Origin: Hydractinia symbiolongicarpus
Taxonomy: Eukaryota; Cnidaria; Hydrozoa; Anthoathecata; Hydractiniidae
Length of the DNA: 64,000 nucleotides
NCBI RefSeq assembly: GCF_029227915.1
Contig: NC_079880.1
Location: 31,925,501 to 31,989,500, forward strand
Direction: 5' to 3'
Shown: in pieces, positions 25,298-38,189 of the stretch
How positions within the stretch are numbered: the stretch's first letter is position 1
Layout of the letters: each line of letters begins with the position of its first letter
Position numbers and translations under genes: made by a program
Notes under the pieces: model-generated
Told to the model about the DNA's origin: nothing
Databases searched by the model: none
The model's input: the letters and a program-made list of their open reading frames with translations, nothing else

Positions 25298-26559
25298 TGG
25301 CTTTACAACGCCGTCAACTACATGCACAGGCCTCTAAAGGCTGTAATATGGCTTTTGCCGCCTAATAAAGGCGTTACACGTAAATCCCCCGGTTCCACGT
25401 GCTTGTGCAGGTTACTATTGGTCTAGCCCTTCCACTCTCAATTGACTACAAGGTCTTACGTCGCTTTCCCTGGCATCATGGCTTTAGAACTCCGTCAACT
25501 ACATGCACAAGCCTCTAAAAGCCGTAATATGGCGTTTTGCTGCCTAATAAAGGCCTTACGTGTAAATTACGTGTTCCCACGTTCTTGCGCAGGTTACCAT
25601 TGGTCTAATCCTTCCACTCTCCATGGACTGCAACGTCCTAAGTCGTTTTCCCCAGCGCCATGGCTTTAGAACGCCGTCAACTACATGCACAGGCCTCTAA
25701 AAGCCGTAATATGGCGTTTTGCTGCCTAATAAAGGCCTTACGTGTAAATTGCGTGTTCCCACGTTCTTGCGCAGGTTACCATTGGTCTAATCCTTCCACT
25801 CTCCATGGACTGCAACGTCCTAAGTCGTTTTTCCCAGCGCCATGGCTTTAGAACGCCGTCAACTACATGCACAGGCCTCTAAAGGTTGTGATATGGGCTT
25901 TTGTGGCCTAATAAAGGCGATAAATAAAAATCACGTGGTTCCACATGTGTGTGCAGGTTACCATTGGTCAACTCCTTCTACTCTTAATGGACTACTACGT
26001 TCTAGGACGATTTCTCTCGCACCATGGCTTTAGAACTCCGTCATCTACATGCGCAGGCGTCTAAAAGCCGTAATATGGCCTTTTGCCGCCTAATAAAAGC
26101 CTTACGTGTAAATCACGTGTTTCCACGCTCTTGCACAGGTTACCATTCGTCTAGTCCTTCTACTCTCAATGGACTACGACGTCTTAAGTCGTTTGCGCCA
26201 GCGCCATGGCTTTAGAACATCGTCAACTACATGCACAAGTCCCTAAAGGTTGCAATATATTTTTTACGTGCCTAATAAAGGCTTAAAACGTAAATCACGT
26301 AGTTCTACGTGGCTGTGCAGGTTACCCATGGTATACTCATTCAACTCTCAATGGACTACTACGTCATAAGTCGATTTCCTTGGCACCATGGCTGTAGAAC
26401 TCTGTCAACTACATGCACAGGCCTGTAAAAGCTGTAATATGGCGTTTTGCCGCCTAATAAAGGCCTTACGTGTAAATTACGAGTTTCCACGCTCTTGCAC
26501 AGGTTAGTATTGGTCTAGTACTTCCACTCTTAATGGACTACGACGTCTTAAGTCGTTTT
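25298..26559 (+). repeat. Copy 2 of the 1,638-bp-spaced segment
   Basis: Near-identical to 23,660-24,921. One visible difference is CACAAGTCCC at 26,234 against CACAGGTCCC. The match ends at the last A of a monomer's 3' part, where this copy continues CCCAGAGCC and the other CCCAGCGGC. Confidence 0.92.
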
Positions 26560-28019
26560 CCCCAGAGCCATGGGTCTAGAACGCCGTCAACTACATGCAC
26601 AGGCCTCTAAAGGCCGTAACATGGACTTTTGCCGGCTAATAAAGGCCTTACACGTAAATTCCCCGGTTCCACATGCTTGTGCAGGTTACCATTGGTCTAG
26701 CCCTTCCACTCTCAATGGACTACGACTTCTTAAGTCGTTTTCCCCCAAGCCATGGGTTTAGAACGCCGTCAACTACATGCACAGGCCTCTAAAGGTTACA
26801 ATATGCTTCTTACTTGCCTAATACAAGCCTTACGTGTAAATCACGTGTTTCCACGCTCTTGCACAGGTTACCATTGGTCTAGTCCTTCCACTCTCCATGG
26901 ACTGCGACGTCCTAAGTTGTTTTCGCCAGAGCCATTTGTTTAGAACGCCGTCAACTACATGCACATGAATCAGGAGACCGTAATATGGCCTTGTGTTCTC
27001 TAATAAAGGCTTAGCACGTAAATCACGTGGTTCAACGTGCATGTGCAGGTTACCATTGGTCTAGTCCTTCCACTCTCAATGGACTACAAGGTCATAAGTC
27101 GCTTTCCCTAGCACCATGGCTTTACAACTCCGTCAACTTTATGCCCAGGCCTCTAAAGGTTGCATTATGCTTTTTATATGCCTAATAAGGGCTTGAAATG
27201 TAAGTCACGTGGTTCCACATGTGTGTGCAGGTTACCATTGGTCAACTCCTTCTACTCTTAATGGACTACTACGTTCTAGGACGATTTCTCTCGCACCATG
27301 GCTTCAGAACTCCGTCATCTACATGCGCAGGCGTCTAAAAGCCGTAATATGGCCTTTTGCCGCCTAATAAAGGCATTACGCGTAAATCACGTGTTTCCAC
27401 GCGCTTGCACAGGTTACCATTTGTCTACTTCTTCCATCCTACATGGACTACGACGTCTTAAGTCGTTTTCCCCAGCGTCATGGCTTTAGAACGCCGTCAA
27501 CTAAATGCACATGTCCCTAAAGGTTGCAATATGTATTTTACGTGCCTAATAAAGGCTTAAAACGTAAATCACGTGGTTCTACGTGGCTGTGCAGGTTACC
27601 ATTGGTATACTCCTTCAACTCTCAATGGACTACTACGTCATAAGTCGTTTTCCTTGGCACCATGGCTGTAGAACTCTGTCAACTACATGCACAGGCCTCT
27701 AAAAGCTGTAATATGGCGTTTTGCCGCCTAATAAAGGCCTTACGTGTAAATCACGTGTTTCAACGCTCTTGCACAGGTTACCATTGGTCTAGTCCTTCTA
27801 CTCTCAATGGACTACGACGTCTTAAGTCGTTTTCCCCAGAGCCATGGGTTTAGAACGCCGTCAACTACATGCACTGGCCTCTAAATGACTTAATATGGCT
27901 TTTGCCGCCTAATAAAGGCCTTTCACGTAAATCCCCCGGTTCCACGTGCTTGTGCAGGTTACCATTGGTCTAGCCCTTCCACTCTCAATGGACTACAAGG
28001 TCGTACGTCGCTTTCCCTG
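26560..28019 (+). repeat. Mixed monomers, transition to region 6
   Basis: Monomers start at about 26,570, 26,752, 26,934, 27,116, 27,298, 27,480, 27,662 and 27,844. They combine types from region 5 (27,298 resembles 26,024), from region 3 (TTTGTTTAGAACGCC at 26,937) and from region 1 (GGCTGTAGAACTCTG at 27,664). The unit at 27,116 has a CTTTATGCCCAGG body otherwise typical of 50,930 and 56,520. No non-satellite sequence is seen. Confidence 0.83.
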
Positions 28020-28546
28020 GCATCATGGCTTTAGAACTCCGTCAACTACATGCACAGGCCTCTAAAGGCCGTTACATGGACTTTTGCGGCTAATAAAGGC
28101 CTTACACGTTAATCCCCCGGTTCCACATACTTGTGCAGGTTACCTTTGGTCTAGTCCTTCCACTCTCAATGGACTACAAGGTCATAAGTCGTTTTCTCTA
28201 GCACCATGGCTTTAGAACTCCGTCAACTACATGCACCGGCCTCTAAAGGCCGTAATATGGCCTTTTGCCGCCTAATGAAGGCGATACACGAAAATCACGT
28301 GGTTCCACGTGAGTGTGCAGGTTACCATTGGTCAACTCCTTCTACTCTTAATGGACAACTACGTGATAAGTCGTTTTCCCTGGCACCATGGCTTTAGAAC
28401 GCCGTCAACTACATGCACCGGCGTCGAAAGGCTGTGATATGGCCTTTTGTGGCCTAGTAAATGCGATACACGAAAATCACGTGGTTCCACATGTGTGTGC
28501 AGGTTACCATTGGTCTACTCCTTCTACTCTTATTGGACTACTACGT
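28020..28546 (+). repeat. Island of region 1 monomers
   Basis: Matches 1,576-2,102 at an offset of 26,444 bp: the CGTTACATGGAC unit, the CTAATGAAGGCGATAC unit and the CACCGGCGTCGAAAGG unit occur in the same order. A few substitutions separate the copies (TACCTTTGG at 28,141, GTGAGTGTGC at 28,308). The same monomers are otherwise concentrated before 11,900. Confidence 0.88.
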
Positions 28547-30089
28547 CATAAGTCGTTTTCCCCAGCACCATGGCTTTACAACTCCGTCAAGTACATGCAC
28601 AGGCTTCTAAAGGCCGTAACATGGACCTTTGCCGGCTAATAAAGGCCTTACGCGTAAATAACGTGCTCCCACGTTCTTGCGCAGGTTATCATTGGTCTAG
28701 TCCTTCCACTTTCCATGGACTGCGACGTCCTAAGTCGTTTTCCCCAGCGCCATGGCTTTAGAACGCTGTCAACTACAAGCACAGGCCTCTAAAGGTTGTG
28801 ATATGGGCTTTTGCAGCCTATTAAAGGCGATACACGAGAATCATGTGGTTCCACGAGGGTGTGCAGGTTACCATTGGCCTAGTCCTTCCATTCTCCATGG
28901 ACTGCGACGTCTTAAGTCGTTTTCCCCTTTAGAACATCGTCAACTACATGCACAGGCCTCTAAAGGCCGTAATATGCTTTTTAGAGGCCTAATAAAGGCT
29001 TAACACGTAAATCATGTGGTTCTACGTGCCTGTGTAGGTTACCATTGGTCTACTCTTTCAAATCTCAATAGACTACTGCGTCGTTTTCCTTGGTACCATG
29101 GCTTTAGAACTTTGTCAACTACATGCACAGGACTCTAAAGCCGTAGCATGGCCTTTTAGAGGCATTAATATAGACCTTACGCGTAAATCACGTGTTTCCA
29201 CGTTCTTGCGCAGGTTACCATTGGTCTAATTCTTCCACTCTCCATGAACTGCAACGTCCTAAGTCGTTTTCCCCAGCGCCATTGCTTTAGAACATCGTCA
29301 ACTACATGCACAGGCCTCTAAAGGTTACAATATGCTTCTTGCATGCCTAATAAAACCCTTACACGTAATTCCCCCGCTTCAACGTTCTTGTGCAGGTTAC
29401 CATTGGTCTAGTCCTTCCACTCTCAATGGGCTACAAGGTCATAAGTCGTTTTCCCTTGCACCTTGGCTTTAGAACTCCGTCAACTACATGCACAGGCCTC
29501 TAAAAGCCGTAATACAGCCTTTTGCCCCCTAATAAAGGCCTTACGCGTAAATAACGTGCTCCCACGTTCTTGCGCAGGTTATCATTGGTCTAGTCCTTCC
29601 ACTTTCCATGGACTGCGACGTCCTAAGTCGTTTTCCCCAGCGCCATGGCTTTAGAACGCTGTCAACTACAAGCACAGGCCTCTAAAGCTTGTGATATGGG
29701 CTTTTGCAGCCTAATAAAGGCGATACACGAGAATCATGTGGTTCCACGAGGGTGTGCAGGTTACCATTGGCCTAGTCCTTCCATTCTCCATGGACTGCGA
29801 CGTCCTAAGTTGTTTTCCCCTTTAGAACATCGTCAGCTACATGCACAGGCCTCTAAAGGCCGTAATATGCTTTTTAGAGGCCTAATAAAGGCTTAACACG
29901 TAAATCATGTGGTTCTACGTGCCTGTGTAGGTTACCATTGGTCTACTCTTTCAAATTTCAATAGACTACTGCGTCGTTTTCCTTGGTACCATGGCTTTAG
30001 AACTTTGTCAACTACATGCACAGGACTCTAAAGCCGTAGCATGGCCTTTTAGAGGCCTTAATATAGACCTTACGCGTAAATCACGTGTT
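28547..30089 (+). repeat. 893-bp duplication with a foreign insert between copies
   Basis: 28,636-29,196 is repeated at 29,529-30,089 (offset 893), sharing GAACGCTGTCAACTACAAGC, the 11-bp ATG-removing deletion (28,926 and 29,821) and the unusual TTAATATAGACC. The 332 bp between them (29,197-29,528) carry monomers otherwise typical of region 7, such as CTTCTTGCATGCC and AATACAGCC. Confidence 0.88.
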
Positions 30090-31849
30090 TAAACGTGCTT
30101 GCGCACCTTACCATTGGTCTAATCCTTCAATTCTCCATGGACTACGACGTCCTTAGTCGTGTTCCGTGCCATCATAGCTTTAGAACGCCATCAACTACAT
30201 GCACAGGCTTTTAAAGGCCGTAATATGGCCATTTGCCGCCTATTAAAGGCCTTACACGTAAGTCTCCCGGTTCCACGTGCTTGTGCAGGTTACCATTGGT
30301 CTATTCCTTCCACTCTCAATGGACTACAAGGTCATAAGTTCGTTTTCCTTGGCACCGTGGCTTTAGAACTCCGTCAACTACATGGACAGGCCTCTAAAGG
30401 CCGTAATACGGCCTTTTGCCCCCTAATAATGGCGATACACGAAAATCACGTGGTTCCACGTGTGTGTGCTGGTTACCATTGGTCCACGCTTTTCACTGTC
30501 CATAGACTGCGACGTTCTAAGTCGTTTTCCCCAGCGGCATGGCTTTAGAACATCGTCAACTACATGCACAGGCCTCTAAAAGCCGTAGTATGGCGTTTTG
30601 TTGCCTAATAAAGGCCTTACGTGTAAATTACTTGTTTCCACGCTCTTGCACAGGTTAGTATTGGTCTAGTCCTTCCACTCTCAATGGACTACGACGTCTT
30701 AAGTCGTTTTCCCCAGAGCCATGGGTTTAGAACACCGTCAACTACATGCAAATGAATCTAGAGACCGTAATATGGCCTTTTGTTGCCTAATAAAGGCTTA
30801 GCACGTAATTCACGTGGTTCTACGTACATGTGCAGGTTACCATTGGTCTACTCCTTCAACTCTCAATGGACTACTGCGTCCTAAGTCATTTTCTTTGGCA
30901 CCATGGCTTTAGAACGCCGTCAACTACATGCACAGGCCTCTAAAGGCCGTAATATGGCAATTTGCCGCCTATTAAAGGCCTTACACGTAAATTACGTGCT
31001 CCCACGTTCTTGCGCAGGTTACCATTGGTCTAGTCCTTCCACTCTCCATGGACTGCGACGTCCTAGGTTGTTTTCCCCAGCGCTATGGCTTTAGAACATC
31101 GTCAACTACATGCACAGGTCCCTAAAGGTTGCAATATGCTTTTTACATACCTAATAAAGGCTTAAAACGTAAATCACGTGGTTCTACGTGGCTGTGCAGG
31201 TTACCATTGGTGTACTCCTTCAACTCTCAATGGACTACTACGTCATAAGTCGTTTTCTTTGGCACCATGCCTTTAGAACTCTGTCAACTACATGCACAGG
31301 ACTCTAAAAGTCATAATATGGACTTTTGCCGGCTAAGAAAGGCCTTACGCGTAAATTACGTGCTCCCACGTTCTTGCGCAGGTTACCATTGGTCTAGACC
31401 TTCACTCTCCATGGACTGCGACGTCCTAAGTCGTTTTCGCAAGCGCCATGGCTTTAGAACGCCGTCAACTACATGCACAGGCCTCTAAAGGTTGTGATAT
31501 GGGCTTTTGCGGCCTAATAAGGGCTATACACGAAAATCATGTGGTTCCACATGTGTGTGCAGGTTACCATTGGTCAACTCCTTCCACTGTCCATAGACTG
31601 CGACGTTCTAAGTCGTTTTCCCCAGCGGCATGGCTTTAGAACATCGTCAACTACATGCACAGGCCTCTAAAAGCCGTAGTATGGCGTTTTGTTGCCTAAT
31701 AAAGGCCTTACGTATAAATTACGAGTTTCCACGCTCTTGCACAGGTTAGTATTGGTCTAGTCCTTCCACTCTCAATGGACTACGACGTCTTAAGTCGTTT
31801 TCCCCAGAGCCATGGGTTTAGAACGCCGTCAACTACATGCACAGGCCTC
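30090..31849 (+). repeat. Mixed monomers, end of region 6
   Basis: 30,090-30,640 follows 22,120-22,670 (offset about 7,973), including ATCATAGCTTTAG and the ACATGGACAGG unit. After that come single monomers of several types at 30,721, 30,903, 31,085, 31,267, 31,448, 31,630 and 31,812. At 31,267 the anchor reads ATGCCTTTAG. Nothing but satellite is present. Confidence 0.83.
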
Positions 31850-32357
31850 TAAAGGTTACAATATGCTTCTTACATGCCTAATAAAAGCCTTACGTGTAAA
31901 TCACGTGTTTCCACGCTCTTGCACAGGTTACCATTGGTCTAGACCTTCTACTCTCAATGGACTACGACGTCTTAAGTCTTTTTCTCCAGAGCCATGGGTT
32001 TAGAACGCCGTCAACTACATGCACAGGCCTCTAAAGGCCGTAATATGGACTTTTGCCGACCAATAAAAGCCTTACGCGTAAATTACGTGCTCCCACGTTC
32101 TTGCGCAGGTTACCATTTTTCTAGTCCATCCATCCTACATGGACTACTGCGTCCTAAGTCATTTTCTTTGGCACCATGGCTTTACAACGCCGTCAACTAC
32201 ATGCACAGGCCTCTAAAAGCTGTAATATGGCTTTTTACCGGCTAATAAAGGCCTTACGCGTAAATTAGGTGCTCCCAGGTTCTTGCGCAGGTTACCATTG
32301 GTCTAGTCCTTCCACTCTTCATGTAGTGCGACGTCCTAAGTCGTTTTCTTTGGCACT

Positions 32358-32492
32358 ATGGCTTTACAACGCCGTCAACTACATGCACAGGCCTCTAAAG
32401 GCTGTAATATGGCCTTTTGCCGCCTAATAAAGGCCTTACACGTAAATCCCCCGGTTCCACGTGCAATGTCATAAGCCGTTTTCCCTGGCACC
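32358..32492 (+). repeat. 135-bp monomer with a 47-bp deletion
   Basis: After CCACGTG at 32,458-32,464 the sequence jumps to CAATGTCATAAG. Against a full monomer this is a clean 47-bp deletion joining CCACGTG to the later CAAGGTCATAAG, plus one G-to-T change. The same form is at 42,268-42,402, 9,910 bp away. Confidence 0.88.
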
Positions 32493-32674
32493 ATGGCTTT
32501 TGAACGCCGTAAACTACTTGCACAGGCCTCTAAAGGCCGTAGTATGGCCTCTTGCCGCCTAATAAAACCCTTACACGTAAATCCCCCGTTTCCACGTGCT
32601 TGTGCAGGTTACCATTGGTCTAGTCCTTCCACTCTCAATGGACTACAAGGTCATAAGTCGTTTTCCCTAGCACC

Positions 32675-32830
32675 TTTGCTTTAGAACTCCGTCAACTACA
32701 TGCACAGGCCTCTAAAGGCCGTATTACAGCCTTTTGCCCCCTAATAAAGGCGATACACGAAAATCACGTGGTTCCACGTGTGTGTGCTGCTCCATAGACT
32801 GCAACGTTCTAAGTCGTTTTCCCTGGCGCC
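32675..32830 (+). repeat. 156-bp monomer with a 26-bp deletion
   Basis: GTGTGTGCTG at 32,780-32,789 is followed at once by CTCCATAGACTGC, losing 26 bp that include the GGTTACCATTGG block. The second copy at 42,585-42,740 has a one-base difference at the join. Loss of the block shows that an array can carry monomers without it. Confidence 0.86.
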
Positions 32831-33012
32831 ATGGCTTTAGAACATCGTCAACTACATGCACAGGCCTCTAAAAGCCGTAGTATGGCGTTTTGTTGCCTAA
32901 TAAAGGCCTTACGTGTAAATCACGTGTTTCCACGCTCTTGCACAGGTTAGTATTGGTCTAGTCCTTCCACTCTCAATGGACTACGACGTCTTAAGTCTTT
33001 TTCCCCAGAGCC

Positions 33013-33215
33013 ATGGGTTTAGAACGCCGTCAACTACATGCAAATGAATCTAGAGACCGTAATATGGCCTCTAAAGGTTACAATATGCTTCTTACATGCC
33101 TAATAAAGGCCTTACGTGTAAATCACGTGTTTCCACGATCTTGCACAGGTTACCATTGGTCTAGACCTTCTACTCTCAATGGACTACGACGTCTTAAGTC
33201 TTTTTCCCCAGAGCC
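33013..33215 (+). repeat. 203-bp monomer with a 21-bp gain
   Basis: The unit reads through AATGAATCTAGAGACC to ATGGCCT and then into GGCCTCTAAAGG. In a normal monomer two GGCCT words lie 21 bp apart, so an exchange between them explains the exact 21-bp gain. The same unit is at 42,923-43,125. Confidence 0.86.
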
Positions 33216-34349
33216 ATGGGTTTAGAACGCCGTCAACTACATGCACAGGCCTCTAAAGGCCGTAATATGGACTTTTACCGACCAATAAAAACCTTACGCG
33301 TAAATTACGTGCTCCCACGTTCTTGCGCAGGTTACCATTTTTCTAGTCCATCCATCCTACATGGACTACGACGTCTTAAGTCGTTTTCTTTGGCACAATG
33401 CCTTTAGAACGCCGTCAACTACATGCACAGACCTCTAAAGGTTACAATATGTTTCTTACATGCCAAATAAAAGCCTTACGTGTAAATCACGTGTTTCCAC
33501 GCTCTTGCACAGGTTACCATTGGTCTAGTCCTTCTACTCTCAATGGACTACGACGTCTTATGTCATGGCTTTAGAACATCGTCAATTTTATGCCCAGGCT
33601 TCTAAAGTTTGCAATATGCTTTTTACATGCCTAATAAAGGTTTGAAACGTAAATCACGTGGTTCTACGTGGCTGTGCTGGTTACCATTGGTCTACTCCTT
33701 TAACTCTCAATAGACTACTACGTCATAAGTCGTTTTCTTTGGCACCATGGCTTTAGAACGCCGTCAACTACATGCACAGACTTTTAAAGGCCGTAATATG
33801 GCCTTTTGCCGCCTAATAAACGCTTAGCACGTAAATCCCCCGGTTCCACGTGGTTGTGCAAGTTACCATTGGTGTAGTCCTTCCATTCTCCATGGACTGC
33901 GACGTCCTAATCCGTTTTCCCCAGCGCCATGGCTTTAGAACGCCGTCAACTACATGCACAGGCCACTAAAGCTTGTGATATGGGCTTTTGCGGCCCAATA
34001 AAGGCGATACACGAGAATCACGTGGTTCCACGAGGGTTGGCAGGTTACCATTGGTCTAGTCCTTCCATTCTCCTTGGACTGCAACGTTCTAAGTCGTTTT
34101 CCCCAGCGTTATGGCTTTAGAACATCCTCAACTACATGCACAGGCCTCTAAAAGCTGTCATATGGCGTTTTGTTGCCTAATAAAGGCCTTACGTGTAAAT
34201 CACGTGTTTCCACGCTCTTGCACAGGTTAGTATGGTCTAGTCCTTCCACTCTCAATGGACTACGACGTCTTAAGTTGTTTTCCCCAGAGCCATGGGCTTA
34301 GAACGCCGTGAACTACATGCACAGGCCTCTAAAGGCCGTAATGTGGCTT

Positions 34350-36728
34350 TTGCCGCCTAATAAAGGCCTTACACGGAAATCCCCCGGTTCCACGTGCTTG
34401 TGCAGGTTACTATTGGTCTAGCCCTTCCACTCTCAATGAACTACAAGGGCGTACGTCGCTTTCCCTGGCATCATGGCTTTAGAATTCCGTCAACTACATG
34501 CACAGGCCTCTAAAAGCCGTAATATGGCGTTTTGCTGCCTAATAAAGGCCTTACGTGTAAATTACGTGTTCCCACGTTCTTGCGCAGGTTACCATTGGTC
34601 CAATCCTTCCACTCTCCATGGACTGCGACGTTCTAAGTCGTTTTCCCCGGCGCCATGGCTTTAGAACATCGTCAACTACATGCACAGGCCTCTAAAAGCC
34701 GTAGTATGGCGTTTTGTTGCCTAATAAAGGCCTTACGTTTAAATCACGTGTTTCCACGTTCTTGCGCAGGTTACCATTGGTCTAATTCTTCCACTCTCCA
34801 TTGACTGCAACGTCCTAGGTCGTTTTCCCCAGCGCCATTGCTTTAGAACATCGTCAACTACATGCACAGGCCTCTAAAGGTTACAATATGCTTCTTGCAT
34901 GCCTAATAAAACCCTTACACGTAATTCCCCCGCTTCCACGTGCTTGTGCAGGTTACCATTGGTCTAGTCCTTCCACTCTCAATGGGCTACAAGGTCATAA
35001 GTCGTTTTCCCTAGCACCTTGGCTTTAGAACTCCGTCAACTACATGCACAGGCCTCTAAAGGCCGTAATACAGCCTTTTGCCCCCTAATAAAGGCGATGC
35101 ACGAAAATCACGTGGTTCCACGTGTGTGTGCTGGTTACCATTGGTCAACTCCTTCCACTGTCCATAGACTGCGACGTTCTAAGTCGTTTTTCTCGGCGCC
35201 ATGGCTTTAGAACATCGTCAACTACATGCACAGGCCTCTAAAAGCCGTAGTATGGCTTTTTGTTGCCTAATAAAGGCCTTACGTGTAAATCACGTGTTTC
35301 CACGCTCTTGCACAGGTTACCATTTGCTAGTCCATCCATCCTACATGGACTACGACGTCTTAAGACGTTTTCCCCAGAGCCATGGTTTTTCAACGCCGTC
35401 AACAACATGCACAGGCCTCTAAAGGCCGTAATGTGGCCTTTGCCGCCTAATAAAGGCCTTACACGTAAATCCCCCGGTTCCACGTGCTTGTGCTGGTGAC
35501 CATTGGTCTATCCCTTTCACTCTCAATGGACTACAAGGTCGTACGTCGCCTTCCCTGGCATCATGGCTTTAGAACTCCGTCAACTACATGCACAGGCCTC
35601 TAAAGGCCGTAACATGGACTTTTGCCGGCTATTAAAGGCCTTACACGTAAATTCCCCAGTTCCACGTGCTTGTGCAGGTTACTATTGGTCTAACCCTTCC
35701 ACTCTCAATGAACTACAAGGTCGTACGTCGCTTTCCCTGGCATCATGGCTTTAGAATCCCGTCAACTACATGCAAAGGCCTCTAAAAGCCGTAATATGGC
35801 GTTTTGCTGCTTAATAAAGGCCTTACGTGTAAATTACGTGTTCCCACGTTCTTGCGCAGGTTACCATTGGTCTAATCCTTCGACTCTCCATGGACTGCGA
35901 CGTTCTAAGTCGTTTTCCCCGGCGCCATGGCTTTAGAACATCGTCAACTACATGCACAGGCCTCTAAAAGCCGTAGTATGGCGTTTTGTTGCCTAATAAA
36001 GGCCTTACGTCTAAATCACGTGTTTCCACGTTCTTGCGCAGGTTACCATTGGTCTAATTCTTCCACTCTCCATGGACTGCAACGTCCTAAGTCGTTTTCC
36101 CCAGCGCCATTGCTTTAGAACATCGTCAACTATATGCACAGGCCTCTAAAGGTTACAATATGCTTCTTGCATGCCTAATAAAACCCTTACACGTAATTCC
36201 CCCGCTTCCACGTTCTTGTGCAGGTTACCATTGGTCTAGTCCTTCCACTCTCAATGGGCTACAAGGTCATAAGTCGTTTTCCCTTGCACCTTGGCTTTAG
36301 AACTCCGTCAACTACATGCACAGGCCTCTAAAAGCCGTAATACAGCCTTTTGCCCCCTAATAAAGGCGATGCACGAAAATCACGTGGTTCCACGTGTGTG
36401 TGCTGGTTACCATTGGTCAACTCCTTCCACTGTCCATAGACTGCGACGTTCTAAGTCGTTTTTCCCGGCGCCATAGCTTTAGAACATCGTCAACTACATG
36501 CACAGGCCTCTAAAAGCCGTAGTATGGCTTTTTGTTGCCTAATAAAGGCCTTACGTGTAAATCACGTGTTTCCACGCTCTTGCACAGGTTACCATTTGAT
36601 AGTCCATCCATCCTACATGGACTACGACGTCTTAAGTCGTTTTCCCCAGAGCCATGGTTTTTCAACGCCGTCAACAACATGCACAGGCATCTAAAGGCCG
36701 TAATGTGGCCTTTGCCGCCTAATAAAGG
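34350..36728 (+). repeat. Copy H1 of the 3,452-bp-spaced unit
   Basis: Matches 37,802-40,180 (offset 3,452, nineteen monomers) and 45,338-47,716 (offset 10,988). Markers are GAATTCCGTC at 34,489, the CTTCTTGCATGCC monomer, AATACAGCC, and CCATTTGCTAGTCCATCC at 35,321. A minus-strand 81-residue frame (35,238-35,483) recurs in each copy and is only an antisense shadow. Confidence 0.92.
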
Positions 36729-38189
36729 CCTTACACGGAAATCCCCCGGTTCCACGTGCTTGTGCAGGTTACTATTGGTCTAGCCCTTCCACTCTCAATG
36801 AACTACAAGGGCGTACGTCGCTTTCCCTGGCATCATGGCTTTAGAATTCCGTCAACTACATGCACAGGCCTCTAAAAGCCGTAATATGGCGTTTTGCTGC
36901 CTAATAAAGGCCTTACGTGTAAATTACGTGTTCCCACGTTCTTGCGCAGGTTACCATTGGTCCAATCCTTCCACTCTCCATGGACTGCGACGTTCTAAGT
37001 CGTTTTCCCCGGCGCCATGGCTTTAGAACATCGTCAACTACATGCACAGGCCTCTAAAAGCCGTAGTATGGCGTTTTGTTGCCTAATAAAGGCCTTACGT
37101 CTAAATCACGTGTTTCCACGTTCTTGCGCAGGTTACCATTGGTCTAATTCTTCCACTCTCCATGGACTGCAACGTCCTAAGTCGTTTTCCCCAGCGCCAT
37201 TGCTTTAGAACATCGTCAACTATATGCACAGGCCTCTAAAGGTTACAATATGCTTCTTGCATGCCTAATAAAACCCTTACACGTAATTCCCCCGCTTCCA
37301 CGTTCTTGTGCAGGTTACCATTGGTCTAGTCCTTCCACTCTCAATGGGCTACAAGGTCATAAGTCGTTTTCCCTTGCACCTTGGCTTTAGAACTCCGTCA
37401 ACTACATGCACAGGCCTCTAAAAGCCGTAATACAGCCTTTTGCCCCCTAATAAAGGCGATGCACGAAAATCACGTGGTTCCACGTGTGTGTGCTGGTTAC
37501 CATTGGTCAACTCCTTCCACTGTCCATAGACTGCGACGTTCTAAGTCGTTTTTCCCGGCGCCATAGCTTTAGAACATCGTCAACTACATGCACAGGCCTC
37601 TAAAAGCCGTAGTATGGCTTTTTGTTGCCTAATAAAGGCCTTACGTGTAAATCACGTGTTTCCACGCTCTTGCACAGGTTACCATTTGATAGTCCATCCA
37701 TCCTACATGGACTACGACGTCTTAAGTCGTTTTCCCCAGAGCCATGGTTTTTCAACGCCGTCAACAACATGCACAGGCATCTAAAGGCCGTAATGTGGCC
37801 TTTGCCGCCTAATAAAGGCCTTACACGGAAATCCCCCGGTTCCACGTGCTTGTGCAGGTTACTATTGGTCTAGCCCTTCCACTCTCAATGAACTACAAGG
37901 GCGTACGTCGCTTTCCCTGGCATCATGGCTTTAGAATTCCGTCAACTACATGCACAGGCCTCTAAAAGCCGTAATATGGCGTTTTGCTGCCTAATAAAGG
38001 CCTTACGTGTAAATTACGTGTTCCCACGTTCTTGCGCAGGTTACCATTGGTCCAATCCTTCCACTCTCCATGGACTGCGACGTTCTAAGTCGTTTTCCCC
38101 GGCGCCATGGCTTTAGAACATCGTCAACTACATGCACAGGCCTCTAAAAGCCGTAGTATGGCGTTTTGTTGCCTAATAAAGGCCTTACG
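35886..38189 (+). repeat. 1,090-bp tandem duplication (six monomers)
   Basis: Starts at 35,927, 36,291, 36,532 and 36,835 recur at 37,017, 37,381, 37,622 and 37,925, all offset by 1,090. The match runs from 35,886-37,099 to 36,976-38,189, more than one full period. Shared markers are GCCATAGCTTTAG (36,471/37,561) and ACCATTTGATAGTCC (36,591/37,681). The duplication extends the array between H1 and H2. Confidence 0.92.

Larger units (their letters stand above)
31850..34289 (+). repeat. Left part of the 9.9-kb-spaced duplication
   Basis: Matches 41,760-44,200 at an offset of 9,910 bp. The match includes three unusual shortened or lengthened monomers: a 135-bp unit (32,358-32,492), a 156-bp unit (32,675-32,830) and a 203-bp unit (33,013-33,215). 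Sharing all three rare indels makes common descent certain. Few substitutions separate the copies, for example TCTTCATGTAGTG at 32,315 against TCTTCATGGAGTG, and one base lost in TTAGTATGG at 34,229. Confidence 0.93.

Noticed and set aside
31838-31927. Monomer as an ancient dimer of two halves
   Set aside because: TGCACAGG occurs twice, but 82 and 100 bp apart rather than 91, and the surrounding sequence does not align convincingly.
35238-35483. 81-residue minus-strand open frame recurring in several copies
   Set aside because: Antisense shadow of the same monomers; it recurs only because the higher-order unit recurs.
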